Source of the DNA: Clostridia bacterium
Lineage (GTDB): Bacteria; Bacillota; Clostridia; UBA1381
Direction of reading: 5' to 3'
NCBI GenBank assembly: GCA_900756545.1
Contig: CAAEKO010000031.1
Location: forward strand, 4,414 to 68,413
Length of the DNA: 64,000 bases
Below are positions 27,176 through 34,043 of the stretch, in pieces; the first letter of the stretch is position 1; every line of letters starts with the position of its first letter. The notes beneath the pieces are model-generated. The model did not search any database and was not told the DNA's origin. It worked only from the letters and a program-made list of their open reading frames with translations. A program made the position numbers and the translations under genes.

Positions 27176-28741
27176 TTAGTTCTCCAAAATCATATCCGTA
27201 TCTTTTGAGGCTTCTGTTTTTTCTTCTTTGTCTCTCCGTTTATACAGCATGTAATCATAGTCTTCAATATACGGCGAGTATTCTCTCCGGGCAATGCGTT
27301 CATAATTTTCATTCAATATTGCGTTGTTTTCCGCCGTATCATTGTTTGTCAGCAATACGACATAATCCGTTTTGGCTTCTTGAAGATATTGATTCTGTGC
27401 ATCCTGATTGTCCGGAAACTTCTCATAGGGAATGTTTTGCTTCATAAAAAATTTCACGTTTGGAACAATATCCGCAGCAGTATAGAACCCCAAATCCAGA
27501 GCGTCATAGTTAAGCAGCGTTGCCCCAGGCGTTTCCCGGATAATATCCGCAAAAACGAATTGCACGAGGTCCTCCCGGTTTTTATGCAAGTCATGGGCAT
27601 TGGGATGGGCAACTGCTGTCAAAGCCCAAAGGCCTGTGCAGATCACAGGCGCCGCCGCCCCGGGAATAAGCTTCGGCATCCTGGTTCTGGCCGCCCATTC
27701 CAGTACGCTAATGACGCCCAGCGCCGCAAAGGGAGCGCAAATCAGGAAATAATAATCAAATACCTGCTCACTAACCATAGTCGCAGCTAAAGCTGTCAGC
27801 CCGCTGGCAGTCAACGCGATTTTTGCCCAGAGACACATCTTCTCCTTAGGCTTGATCCAGAACAAAAGCAAGCCCAGCCCCCACGGAACTGAGATAAGCG
27901 GATTTTTATAAAAGCACCGCCAGATATTTTCAAAAACGCTCCCCCAGAACCTTCCGCTTTCATGAATGGTATAGGCAGTAATATTGATATAAAAGTAGGT
28001 GTAATACAAATTCCACAGTGAATTTGTCAGCCCCACATAAAATAATACCGGCAGACTGGCAATCAACATGCCAAATAAAAACCACAATACGCACGGCACA
28101 ATATGCCGGTATCGCCCCGCGGCAATTGCGGAGATAATCAGTCCCAGCATCCAGCCAACCCAAAAGCCCAAAAGCGTATACTTTATCCACAAAATCACGC
28201 CTGCCAAAACGCCGCAGCCTACAAGCGCGTACCGGCCTATGGGCGCAGGGTAGCCCCTTTGAAAATAGCGAAGGATAAGATATAGCCCGGCTGTGATAAA
28301 TGGCAGACAAAACTCCTCGGCGCTGTCGCCTAACACAAAGCAAAAGGAAAACAGCGTAGCCGCGCAGAACAGCGGTACTGTCAAAAATAAATACACTCGT
28401 TTCAAAAACAGGCAGGTAATTTTCGCCACAAAAAATAGACAGACAGAAAAGGATACGGTTTCAGCCACATAAACCCCCACAAAAGGCCTGGCAGGACTAA
28501 GCCAATAGGCGAGTGTATGGATAAAATATAAAAAAGGCCCCTTTTGCTCGAATATTTCTTTATATAATACCCGTCCATGGGCGAGAGACTTTCCAACAGT
28601 TACAAATGCATTTGAATCCACCCACTGGCTGATCTGATATAAAGGCGAAGCCTCCGTAGCCACCAGCAAAAACGCGGCAGCAATCACAAGACAAAAAATA
28701 TAATCCAGCACCGCGCTGCCCAAGATACTTTCTTTCTTCAT
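27176..28741 (-). CDS. Multi-pass membrane glycosyltransferase-like protein (GT39/ArnT-like fold)
   Basis: A 521-residue protein with about eleven membrane helices. The first outer loop, residues 33-70, has SQWVDSNAFVTVGKSLAHG and VLYKEIFEQKGPFLYFI; the Asp and Glu/Lys there fit the GT-C family, which takes sugars from lipid-phosphate donors. A soluble C-terminal tail ends in acidic, Lys-rich sequence. Its target (wall polymer, lipid or protein) is not apparent; no companion glycosylation genes are nearby. Confidence 0.7.
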   Translation of the reverse strand: MKKESILGSAVLDYIFCLVIAAAFLLVATEASPLYQISQWVDSNAFVTVGKSLAHGRVLYKEIFEQKGPFLYFIHTLAYWLSPARPFVGVYVAETVSFSVCLFFVAKITCLFLKRVYLFLTVPLFCAATLFSFCFVLGDSAEEFCLPFITAGLYLILRYFQRGYPAPIGRYALVGCGVLAGVILWIKYTLLGFWVGWMLGLIISAIAAGRYRHIVPCVLWFLFGMLIASLPVLFYVGLTNSLWNLYYTYFYINITAYTIHESGRFWGSVFENIWRCFYKNPLISVPWGLGLLLFWIKPKEKMCLWAKIALTASGLTALAATMVSEQVFDYYFLICAPFAALGVISVLEWAARTRMPKLIPGAAAPVICTGLWALTAVAHPNAHDLHKNREDLVQFVFADIIRETPGATLLNYDALDLGFYTAADIVPNVKFFMKQNIPYEKFPDNQDAQNQYLQEAKTDYVVLLTNNDTAENNAILNENYERIARREYSPYIEDYDYMLYKRRDKEEKTEASKDTDMILEN

Positions 28742-28852
28742 GCGCCTGTCTCCTCATTCCTTTTTGATTCCCCTAAATCGTGCCGCTTGCTTGAAATAAT
28801 CATATCATATAACACTACTATTGTCAATAAGTGCCGCATTTTGCGGATATAG

Positions 28853-28881
28853 TTGCAAAACCCGCGTTTTACTGTTATAAT
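28853..28881 (+). promoter_or_regulatory. Promoter of the three-gene GTPase operon
   Basis: TTGCAA, 17-nt spacer, perfect TATAAT, 29 nt before the DUF3006-like start. The GGAGGTAGT ribosome site follows. Confidence 0.8.
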
Positions 28882-28910
28882 AAGGGTAATTAACACGTTT
28901 TGGAGGTAGT

Positions 28911-29081
28911 ATGGAACCAAAGGATTATATCTTAGCGGCTATTGACGGCGAATATGCCATTCTGAAAAATATAGAAGACGGCGGTGAAGTATTTATTGCT
29001 TTAGGACTGCTGCCGCCCAGCGCAGACATTGGCACAAAGCTGCATTTTGAAAACTTTGAATATACGGTCATGACGGAGTGA
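28911..29081 (+). CDS. DUF3006-like small protein
   Basis: A 56-residue protein. IDGEYAILKNIEDGGEVFIAL matches the pattern of DUF3006 proteins (D-x-h-E-x-x-Y-A-V-h ... a small beta-barrel). It has a strong ribosome site (TGGAGG) and is the first gene of the transcript. Its stop is 5 bp before the ATG of the GTPase gene. No known function. Confidence 0.6.
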   Translation: MEPKDYILAAIDGEYAILKNIEDGGEVFIALGLLPPSADIGTKLHFENFEYTVMTE

Positions 29082-29086
29082 ACTAT

Positions 29087-31027
29087 ATGAAGAAAACAAT
29101 TGGCGTCCTTGCCCATGTCGATGCCGGAAAAACCACTTTTTCCGAACAACTGCTTTATCATACGGATACGATTCGTACTCCCGGCCGGGTGGACACACAG
29201 AATACGGTTATGGATACTGACCCCATAGAAAAACAGCGTGGGATCACGATTTTTTCCGGCTGTGCGCATTTTACTTATCTTGATTCTGAATATTGCCTAA
29301 TTGACACACCGGGACATATAGATTTTTCCGCGGAAATGGAAAGAACCCTGAGTGTACTGGATTACGCCGTCGTGATTCTCAGTGCGGCAGAGGGCATTCA
29401 AAGCCATACGGAAACTGTCTGGCGGCTTCTTGCCCGGTATCATGTGCCGGTATTCTTTTTCATCAATAAGACGGATCGTACAGGCGCGGATCCCGCCGGG
29501 GTCATGAGCGCGCTCTGCCGGAAGTTTTCTGAGCATATCCTGGATTTTACCCAAGATATTATAGAACCCGTAGCCGAGCTGGACGACAAACTATTGACCT
29601 TTTATCTGGACCAGGGCTATGAAGAAGTCCGGTGGCGTGCCGCGATATGCAGATTGATCAAGGAACGGAAATTGTTTCCCTGTTTTTTTGGCTCTGCTTT
29701 GCGGGATAAGGGGATCACAGAGTTTTTGTCAGCTTTAGATAAATATACGGCTACCTCTTTTGATACAGAGGCCCCATTTTCCGGAATAACCTATGCCATT
29801 CGGCATGATATTCGGAATACCCGCATGACGTTTCTGAAAGTGACTTCTGGTATTTTACGGGTTAAAGATAAACTATCCTTTCTCTGTTCAGACGGAAAAA
29901 TGATTTTAGAGTCTGTAGATGAGCTTCGCTTGTATACCGGCAATAAGTATATTTCTGTCCAAAGTGCGGCGGCCGGCAGTATCTGCGCAGTTACAGGCCT
30001 GCAAACATCTCGGCCTGGGCTTCCGTTGGGGCAAAGTAAAGCTGCCGCCGTACCAATGGAAAGCACACCCCCGCTGGCGGCGCAGGTCTTATTTGACAAG
30101 GATATTCCTGCCTGCACAGTGCTGGAGAAAATGCGCATTCTTGAGGACGAGGACCCGTTGCTAAATGTGACTTGGGATAAGGCCCTTTCCGAAATCCGCG
30201 TCCATATCATGGGAACTGTTCAGTTGGAGGTTTTGGAAGCTGTTTTTGTCCAACGGTTTGGTTTCCCTATACATTTCGGGGAATGTCAGGTTCTCTATCT
30301 GGAAACACCCGCCCGGGAAATTGTTGGATGCGGACATTTTGAACCGCTCCGGCATTATGCGGAGGTTCATTTGAAAATCACGCCACTTCCTGCCGGTAGC
30401 GGCATTCAATTTGAAAGCGCATGTACTACAGATATATTAGACAAAAATTATCAGAACCTGATCAGAACACATATTTTTGAAAAGAAGCATAAAGGTATAT
30501 TAACCGGCTCACCGCTGACAGATGTGCGTTTTACTTTACTGACTGGCCGGGCACATTTGAAGCATACCAGCGGCGGGGATTTCCGGGAAGCGGTTTACCG
30601 TTCTGTCCGGCAAGGATTGTTCACCGCTGGCACAATGCTATTGGAACCGATTTATAACTATGAAATCACTGTACCAGCGGATAGTATCGGCCACATCCTG
30701 TCTGATATCCAAAAAATGAGCGGAAGCTTCGGTGCACCGGAAAATGACGGAAATACAGCTACAGTCAGCGGTACGCTTCCTGTTTCAAAGGCCATGGCCT
30801 ATGCTAAAACACTGTTATCCTTTACAAAGGGACTGGGCAGGATCAGCACTCGTCCCGGTGGATATGCGCCATGTCATAATTCTGCGGAGGTTATCGAAAA
30901 AATCGGCTACGACAGAAATGCCGATATTGAAAACACACCTGATTCCGTTTTTTGTTCTCATGGCAGTGGTTTCGTAGTGAAATGGGATGAAGCGCCGGGA
31001 TATATGCATTGTACTATTGAGGGATGA
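29087..31027 (+). CDS. TetM/OtrA-family ribosomal protection-like GTPase
   Basis: An EF-G paralogue of 646 residues, close to TetM in size. P-loop AHVDAGKTT, intact switch I RGITI, DTPGHIDF and NKTD are present. The domain IV tip differs from true Tet proteins: where TetM has a YSPVSTPADF loop, this protein reads HLKHTSGGDF, so the proline that clashes with tetracycline is missing. It is therefore better seen as a chromosomal relative whose role (antibiotic protection, ribosome rescue or other) is open. ATG at 29087 has GGAG 8 nt upstream; a GTG at 29078 is less likely. The stop overlaps the next gene. Confidence 0.8.
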   Translation: MKKTIGVLAHVDAGKTTFSEQLLYHTDTIRTPGRVDTQNTVMDTDPIEKQRGITIFSGCAHFTYLDSEYCLIDTPGHIDFSAEMERTLSVLDYAVVILSAAEGIQSHTETVWRLLARYHVPVFFFINKTDRTGADPAGVMSALCRKFSEHILDFTQDIIEPVAELDDKLLTFYLDQGYEEVRWRAAICRLIKERKLFPCFFGSALRDKGITEFLSALDKYTATSFDTEAPFSGITYAIRHDIRNTRMTFLKVTSGILRVKDKLSFLCSDGKMILESVDELRLYTGNKYISVQSAAAGSICAVTGLQTSRPGLPLGQSKAAAVPMESTPPLAAQVLFDKDIPACTVLEKMRILEDEDPLLNVTWDKALSEIRVHIMGTVQLEVLEAVFVQRFGFPIHFGECQVLYLETPAREIVGCGHFEPLRHYAEVHLKITPLPAGSGIQFESACTTDILDKNYQNLIRTHIFEKKHKGILTGSPLTDVRFTLLTGRAHLKHTSGGDFREAVYRSVRQGLFTAGTMLLEPIYNYEITVPADSIGHILSDIQKMSGSFGAPENDGNTATVSGTLPVSKAMAYAKTLLSFTKGLGRISTRPGGYAPCHNSAEVIEKIGYDRNADIENTPDSVFCSHGSGFVVKWDEAPGYMHCTIEG

Positions 31028-31029
31028 TT

Positions 31030-31209
31030 ATGAGAAAAGTAAATTGCGAAGATTGTATAAATCATGTATATGATGAAGACTACAAATATTATGTATGCCA
31101 GATGAATCTGGATGAGGACGAAATGCTGCATTTTTTACAGGGAAACTTCTCACGCTGTCCATATTACCGCAGCGGGGATGATTATACCATAGTCCGCAAA
31201 CAAATTTAA
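31030..31209 (+). CDS. Small Cys-rich protein (DUF6472-like)
   Basis: A 59-residue acidic protein with CEDC near the N-terminus, then a single Cys (YYVCQMN) and another in SRCPYY, together enough to bind one zinc. YDEDYKYYVCQMNLDEDEM resembles a small clostridial family (annotated, I believe, as DUF6472). The ATG at 31030 lies just past the overlapping GTPase stop (31025-31027), with GAGGG upstream. Confidence 0.65.
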   Translation: MRKVNCEDCINHVYDEDYKYYVCQMNLDEDEMLHFLQGNFSRCPYYRSGDDYTIVRKQI

Positions 31210-31232
31210 GCCGCATATTTTCCTCTTTTTAA

Positions 31233-31261
31233 TTGACAATTTGTAAGTTTTGTGTTAAAAT
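31233..31261 (+). promoter_or_regulatory. Strong promoter upstream of tRNA-Ser
   Basis: Perfect TTGACA, 17-nt spacer, TAAAAT. It drives about 300 nt of non-coding DNA before the tRNA. Confidence 0.75.
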
Positions 31262-31297
31262 GTTTGCGTTGTCAATGAGAACCTAATGCTTCTATTA

Positions 31298-31555
31298 CAT
31301 GAAAATTTAATATCAGTTTTTAGCAGTTACTAAAGGTGTTTCCTAAAGATCTGTAACCTTTGGATAGCTGTTAAACATATAAGAGAAGTAAAGCGGTCAT
31401 TACAGGGCACACTCGAAATCATTTGAAAATAATTTATCTAAATATGGCCTAAACCCTTGATTTACCTGGGTTCTCAAAAAATTTAATATTATCGTTTTTA
31501 ACAGTTCCCCAAAGAAAGTTCCCAAAAACTTTCTTGGTTTTTCCGGGCTGTTAGT
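31298..31555 (+). ncRNA. Duplicated structured leader upstream of tRNA-Ser
   Basis: Two imperfect copies of the same segment start near 31298 and 31478. Each begins with AAAATTTAATAT, then a G/T5 run, and then a long hairpin closed by TTARCAG and CTGTTA: copy 1 at about 31316-31377, with AAAGGT/ACCTTT inside; copy 2 at about 31498-31553, with AAGAAAGTT/AACTTTCTT inside. No open reading frame with a ribosome site is present. It may be a tRNA leader or a separate small RNA; no known RNA family is recognised. Confidence 0.5.
31386..31475 (+). pseudogene. Possible relic of a second tRNA-Ser(CGA)
   Basis: This stretch holds GAGAAG at its start, a CTCGAAA identical to the anticodon loop of the intact tRNA below, and CCTGGGTTC at the place of the T-arm CCTAGGGTTC. 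It follows hairpin copy 1 just as the intact tRNA follows hairpin copy 2. The acceptor 3' strand and the anticodon stem are lost. Degenerate, so tentative. Confidence 0.35.
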
Positions 31556-31563
31556 ATATATGA

Positions 31564-31654
31564 GGAGAGTTGTCCGAGAGGTCGAAGGTGCGAAACTCGA
31601 AATTTCGTGTCGGTGATGAGCCGACCTAGGGTTCGAATCCCTAACTCTCCGCCA
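31564..31654 (+). tRNA. tRNA-Ser(CGA)
   Basis: 91 nt including an encoded CCA. Acceptor stem GGAGAGT / ACTCTCC, anticodon stem CGAAA / TTTCG around the loop CTCGAAA (anticodon CGA at 31598-31600), a long class II variable arm GTCGG..CCGAC and T-arm GGGTTCGAATCCC are all intact. It decodes UCG. The 3' end of such genes is a common integration target, and element-like DNA starts directly after it. Confidence 0.96.
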
Positions 31655-31658
31655 AGCT

Positions 31659-31701
31659 GTCGGAGCAAAGTGAACTTTGGACAGTCCTTGATAAAACCGT
31701 A
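31659..31701 (+). repeat. Element-end sequence, copy 1 (inverted relative to 38742-38774)
   Basis: GTCGGAGCAAAG followed 21 nt later by TAAAACCGTA. The same two blocks, in the opposite orientation and 11 nt apart, lie between the serine recombinase and the integrase. GTCC is also shared in the spacer. Confidence 0.7.
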
Positions 31702-31740
31702 AGGTGAAACAGACTGTTAAAGCGGATTGCTCAAAAAGAT

Positions 31741-31780
31741 AAGCATACTACTTTTGATTAAGTGGTATGCTTATTTCTTT
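31741..31780 (+). terminator. Terminator downstream of tRNA-Ser
   Basis: Stem AAGCATACTAC / GTGGTATGCTT (one G-T pair), followed by ATTTCTTT. Confidence 0.75.
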
Positions 31781-31789
31781 ACCAATAGG

Positions 31790-31871
31790 ATTGAGCATTT
31801 AGAGCGTTTTTAGTCCTTATTTTATGCGGATTTCAGAGCGCAAAACTTACAAAGTAATGAAAATATATTAA
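31790..31871. repeat. Direct repeat A (about 80 bp)
   Basis: TTGAGCATTTAGAGC, CCTTATTTTATGCGG, TTTCAGAG and CAAAAC occur in the same order here and at 33123-33206. The two copies bracket 1.3 kb holding the small TTG-start gene and the 127-residue protein. Confidence 0.75.
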
Positions 31872-31962
31872 AAGTCAATTTTCCCTTGACATGCCAATCA
31901 CTTTTTTGAGTAGAATAACGCATTTATTTCTGCCCATTTTTTATCTCTCTTTATAAATAATA

Positions 31963-31988
31963 AGAGGATGGAACTGCCAACATCCTCT
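31963..31988 (-). terminator. Terminator of the small TTG-start gene
   Basis: Stem AGAGGATG / CATCCTCT, 13 nt past the stop on the minus strand, followed there by TATTATTT. Confidence 0.7.
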
Positions 31989-32000
31989 ATAATCAAGACT

Positions 32001-32123
32001 TTATTTTACACGAATACGGAAAGCTTTTAACCCGTATTGCTTAGCATAAATACGAGTTCCATCTTTACGAGTAATATATGCTGTAAAGATATACTTTTCA
32101 GAAGAATCCTTAGAACTTTTCAA
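32001..32123 (-). CDS. 40-residue basic protein with TTG start
   Basis: The TTG at 32123 has a very strong AAGGAGGG 8 nt upstream and a terminator follows the stop, so this is a real small gene. The product (LKSSKDSSEKYIFTAYITRK at the start, YGLKAFRIRVK at the end) is rich in Lys/Arg/Tyr and could be a DNA- or RNA-binding beta protein. Similar tiny basic proteins are common in clostridial conjugative elements; no function is known. Confidence 0.65.
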   Translation of the reverse strand: MKSSKDSSEKYIFTAYITRKDGTRIYAKQYGLKAFRIRVK

Positions 32124-32174
32124 TGCAAGTCCCTCCTTTTTCAAAGGATTTTTTAAAAACGAATTTGAAAATCA

Positions 32175-32296
32175 ATTGAAAAAAGTTTTTGCATATGTTA
32201 TACTAAATAGATAAGAGATTAAGTATTGGCAGTTCTATGCAAATACTTTTTTCGTGTCAGAGTGTATTCAAGCGCCAACTTGAGTACACTCTTTTT
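32175..32296 (+). promoter_or_regulatory. Orphan promoter with two tandem terminator hairpins
   Basis: TTGAAA, 17-nt spacer and TATACT read rightwards, followed by AGTATT / AATACTTTTTT and then AGAGTGTATTCAAG / CTTGAGTACACTCTTTTT. There is no gene in this direction afterwards (the next gene is convergent). It has the shape of an attenuation leader whose gene is gone, or of a small regulatory RNA antisense to nothing visible. Confidence 0.55.
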
Positions 32297-32326
32297 ATGT
32301 CAAACAGCATAGCTGTGTGGCATCAA

Positions 32327-32710
32327 CTATCCTAATTTTTTTGCTGTTTTCAAATCAAACGTCATAGCATTTTCTTCTTTTATCAAGCAGCCGTCAATCC
32401 GAAAAGCATCTTTAGATAAATCCCATCCGGTTATATCTTGCAATGTATTTAATAAATCCTTTGCATTCCAACGGACAGACAAAATTTTTTTTGCGTTTTC
32501 TTTGTAGAATGATGTACTATTTGGCGTCGCTTCTGTGCATTTTTTTAATGCAATTATTTGTTCGTTAGAGTTTATCAAAAGGACAACATATTCAGGATAA
32601 CCCAATTTCATAATTACAGCCTTGTTAAAAGTTACCCCATTTTTTGTCACTGAAACATACGGAACGCCTTCATCAAAGTTGAAAACTTGAAAATCATCAA
32701 ACATCGACAT
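32327..32710 (-). CDS. Hypothetical protein of mobile-element type
   Basis: A 127-residue cytosolic protein, mixed alpha/beta, no signal or membrane segment. I do not recognise a family; YVSVTKNGVTFNKAVIMKLGYPEYVVLLIN suggests a beta-rich N-terminal half, and the C-terminal half (ILSVRWNAKDLLNTLQDITGWDL) is helical. The ATG at 32710 has AAAGGAG 9 nt upstream; the frame's first ATG at 32719 is too close to it. It lies between direct repeats A and B. The stretch 32711-33281 behind it has no gene, only repeat B and a terminator. Confidence 0.6.
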   Translation of the reverse strand: MSMFDDFQVFNFDEGVPYVSVTKNGVTFNKAVIMKLGYPEYVVLLINSNEQIIALKKCTEATPNSTSFYKENAKKILSVRWNAKDLLNTLQDITGWDLSKDAFRIDGCLIKEENAMTFDLKTAKKLG

Positions 32711-33122
32711 CCAGTTCATCTCCTTTGCGATTTAATCTTCGAATATATTATAGCATTACTTCGTGAAAAATTCAAGCTGTTTGCGTTTTTTAAGTTTATT
32801 TTCTTTTGTGCGTTTTGCGTTCTATTATTTCGGTTTCGTTATTTTTTTGTTCGCCCTGGCGTGTCTTGTCATATTCTTAGAAAATTAAAATCATATTTCT
32901 GGTTTTTGCAAAAAATATGTATAGATAAAAGAATAATCATCAATAATAGGTTAATTTTATATATTGCAAAACAGTAGGCCAAAATCTGTTGCCTTTGTAT
33001 TTCAAGAATTAAACATCAGTATTTGTTCTCAATAACCTTTTTTCTTACAGTAATTTTTCTTTATGCATACAAAATGACATTTTTAATTCCACATAAAGCA
33101 ATAAAGTCATGCAACCATAATA

Positions 33123-33206
33123 CATTGAGCATTTAGAGCAATTTTAACCCTTATTTTATGCGGCTTTCAGAGGTCAAAACAGCCAAAATAATGATAGTAT
33201 ATTAAA
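33123..33206. repeat. Direct repeat B (about 80 bp)
   Basis: Second copy of repeat A, roughly four of five bases identical by eye, same orientation. Confidence 0.75.
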
Positions 33207-33249
33207 CCCCTCAAAAATGCACTTCTAACCGTCCCTCAAAACAGAAAAA

Positions 33250-33272
33250 GAGCAGGCGATTTTTGCCTGCTC
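33250..33272 (-). terminator. Terminator of the sigma/HTH pair
   Basis: Stem GAGCAGGC / GCCTGCTC, followed on the minus strand by TTTTTC. Confidence 0.85.
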
Positions 33273-33281
33273 TCAATCTGT

Positions 33282-33485
33282 TTATCTGCCAATATCAAAT
33301 TTTAATACCGCTTTCATTAGCCTTGCTTTGATTTCCTCTGCATATACATAATTGACAACACCATTGTATTTTGCAAAAAACATAATGTATGTGTTGTAAT
33401 GTGCCAATAGTTTTTGCATAGCGTCGGAGTCGCCGGCGTTCGCATTTTTGATTGTTTCAAAGTCGGGCGGGATATACTTATTCAT
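33282..33485 (-). CDS. Helix-turn-helix protein of conjugative-transposon type
   Basis: A 67-residue protein resembling the short HTH_16-like proteins of Tn916-family elements, which look like a truncated sigma region 2: FETIKNANAGDSDAMQKLLAHYNTY. The ATG at 33485 is inside the end of the upstream gene (8-bp overlap), so the two are translationally coupled. Likely regulates element functions; exact target unknown. Confidence 0.7.
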   Translation of the reverse strand: MNKYIPPDFETIKNANAGDSDAMQKLLAHYNTYIMFFAKYNGVVNYVYAEEIKARLMKAVLKFDIGR

Positions 33486-33906
33486 TTTCGCCGCCCTCCA
33501 TAATCTCACGCAACTTTCTTAATGCTCGGATATGAATATAGCTGATATTCTGATGTGGCTTTCCACGCATTTTTGCAATTTCCGTAAGATTGAAATTTGC
33601 GAAGTAATACATCAAAATTACATCACGCTTTTTCCTTGGTAACTGCAATAATGCGTTTCCCAACTTGTAATCATTGACAGAAAACTTATATCCAAAGGCT
33701 TCAAAGTGATATTGTAAAATCGGGTATGTATCACATTCGCCACACTCTGAAAAATAATTGTTCGGTATGTCCTCAAAAGAAACATTGCGTTCTGCATATT
33801 TACTATTTTCCTGATAAAGACTAATTGCTTGATACCGTATTGTCTTTTTACAGTAGTAATCAAAACAATGTCTAATATGTTCTTTTTGCTCGTCTGTGTA
33901 TTCCAT
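33478..33906 (-). CDS. Sigma-70-like protein of conjugative-transposon type
   Basis: A 142-residue protein with sigma region 4 features: LPRKKRDVILMYYFANFNLTEIAKMRGKPHQNISYI is the helix-turn-helix, followed by RALRKLREIMEG. The first 70 residues do not look like a complete region 2; together with the following HTH gene the pair resembles a split sigma factor, as in Tn916/Tn1549-type elements. ATG at 33906 with GGAGG 7 nt upstream. No transfer genes remain nearby, so this is a leftover of a larger element. Confidence 0.75.
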   Translation of the reverse strand: MEYTDEQKEHIRHCFDYYCKKTIRYQAISLYQENSKYAERNVSFEDIPNNYFSECGECDTYPILQYHFEAFGYKFSVNDYKLGNALLQLPRKKRDVILMYYFANFNLTEIAKMRGKPHQNISYIHIRALRKLREIMEGGENE

Positions 33907-33984
33907 TGTCATTCCTCCAGAATTGATTTTATTTTTTCAAAATCAATTCTGGATGGCGGAAAACGGCAACAGGGCAAAAGAAAA

Positions 33985-34021
33985 AGCCGATAGTTTGCTA
34001 TGCTTTTGCAAATTATCGGCT
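33985..34021 (-). terminator. Terminator of the BlaI-M56 operon
   Basis: Stem AGCCGATAGTTTGC / GCAAATTATCGGCT (one mismatch), loop TATGCTTTT, followed on the minus strand by TTTTTCTTTT. Confidence 0.85.
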
Positions 34022-34043
34022 CTGTGTTTTTTATATTTTAATT

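Noticed and set aside
29087..31027. Acquired tetracycline resistance gene
   Set aside because: It lies in core DNA in an operon with small conserved genes and lacks the TetM tip loop; calling it tet would overstate the evidence.
31298..31555. T-box riboswitch for serine
   Set aside because: No AGGGUGG-type T-box sequence and no downstream coding gene; the hairpins precede a tRNA.
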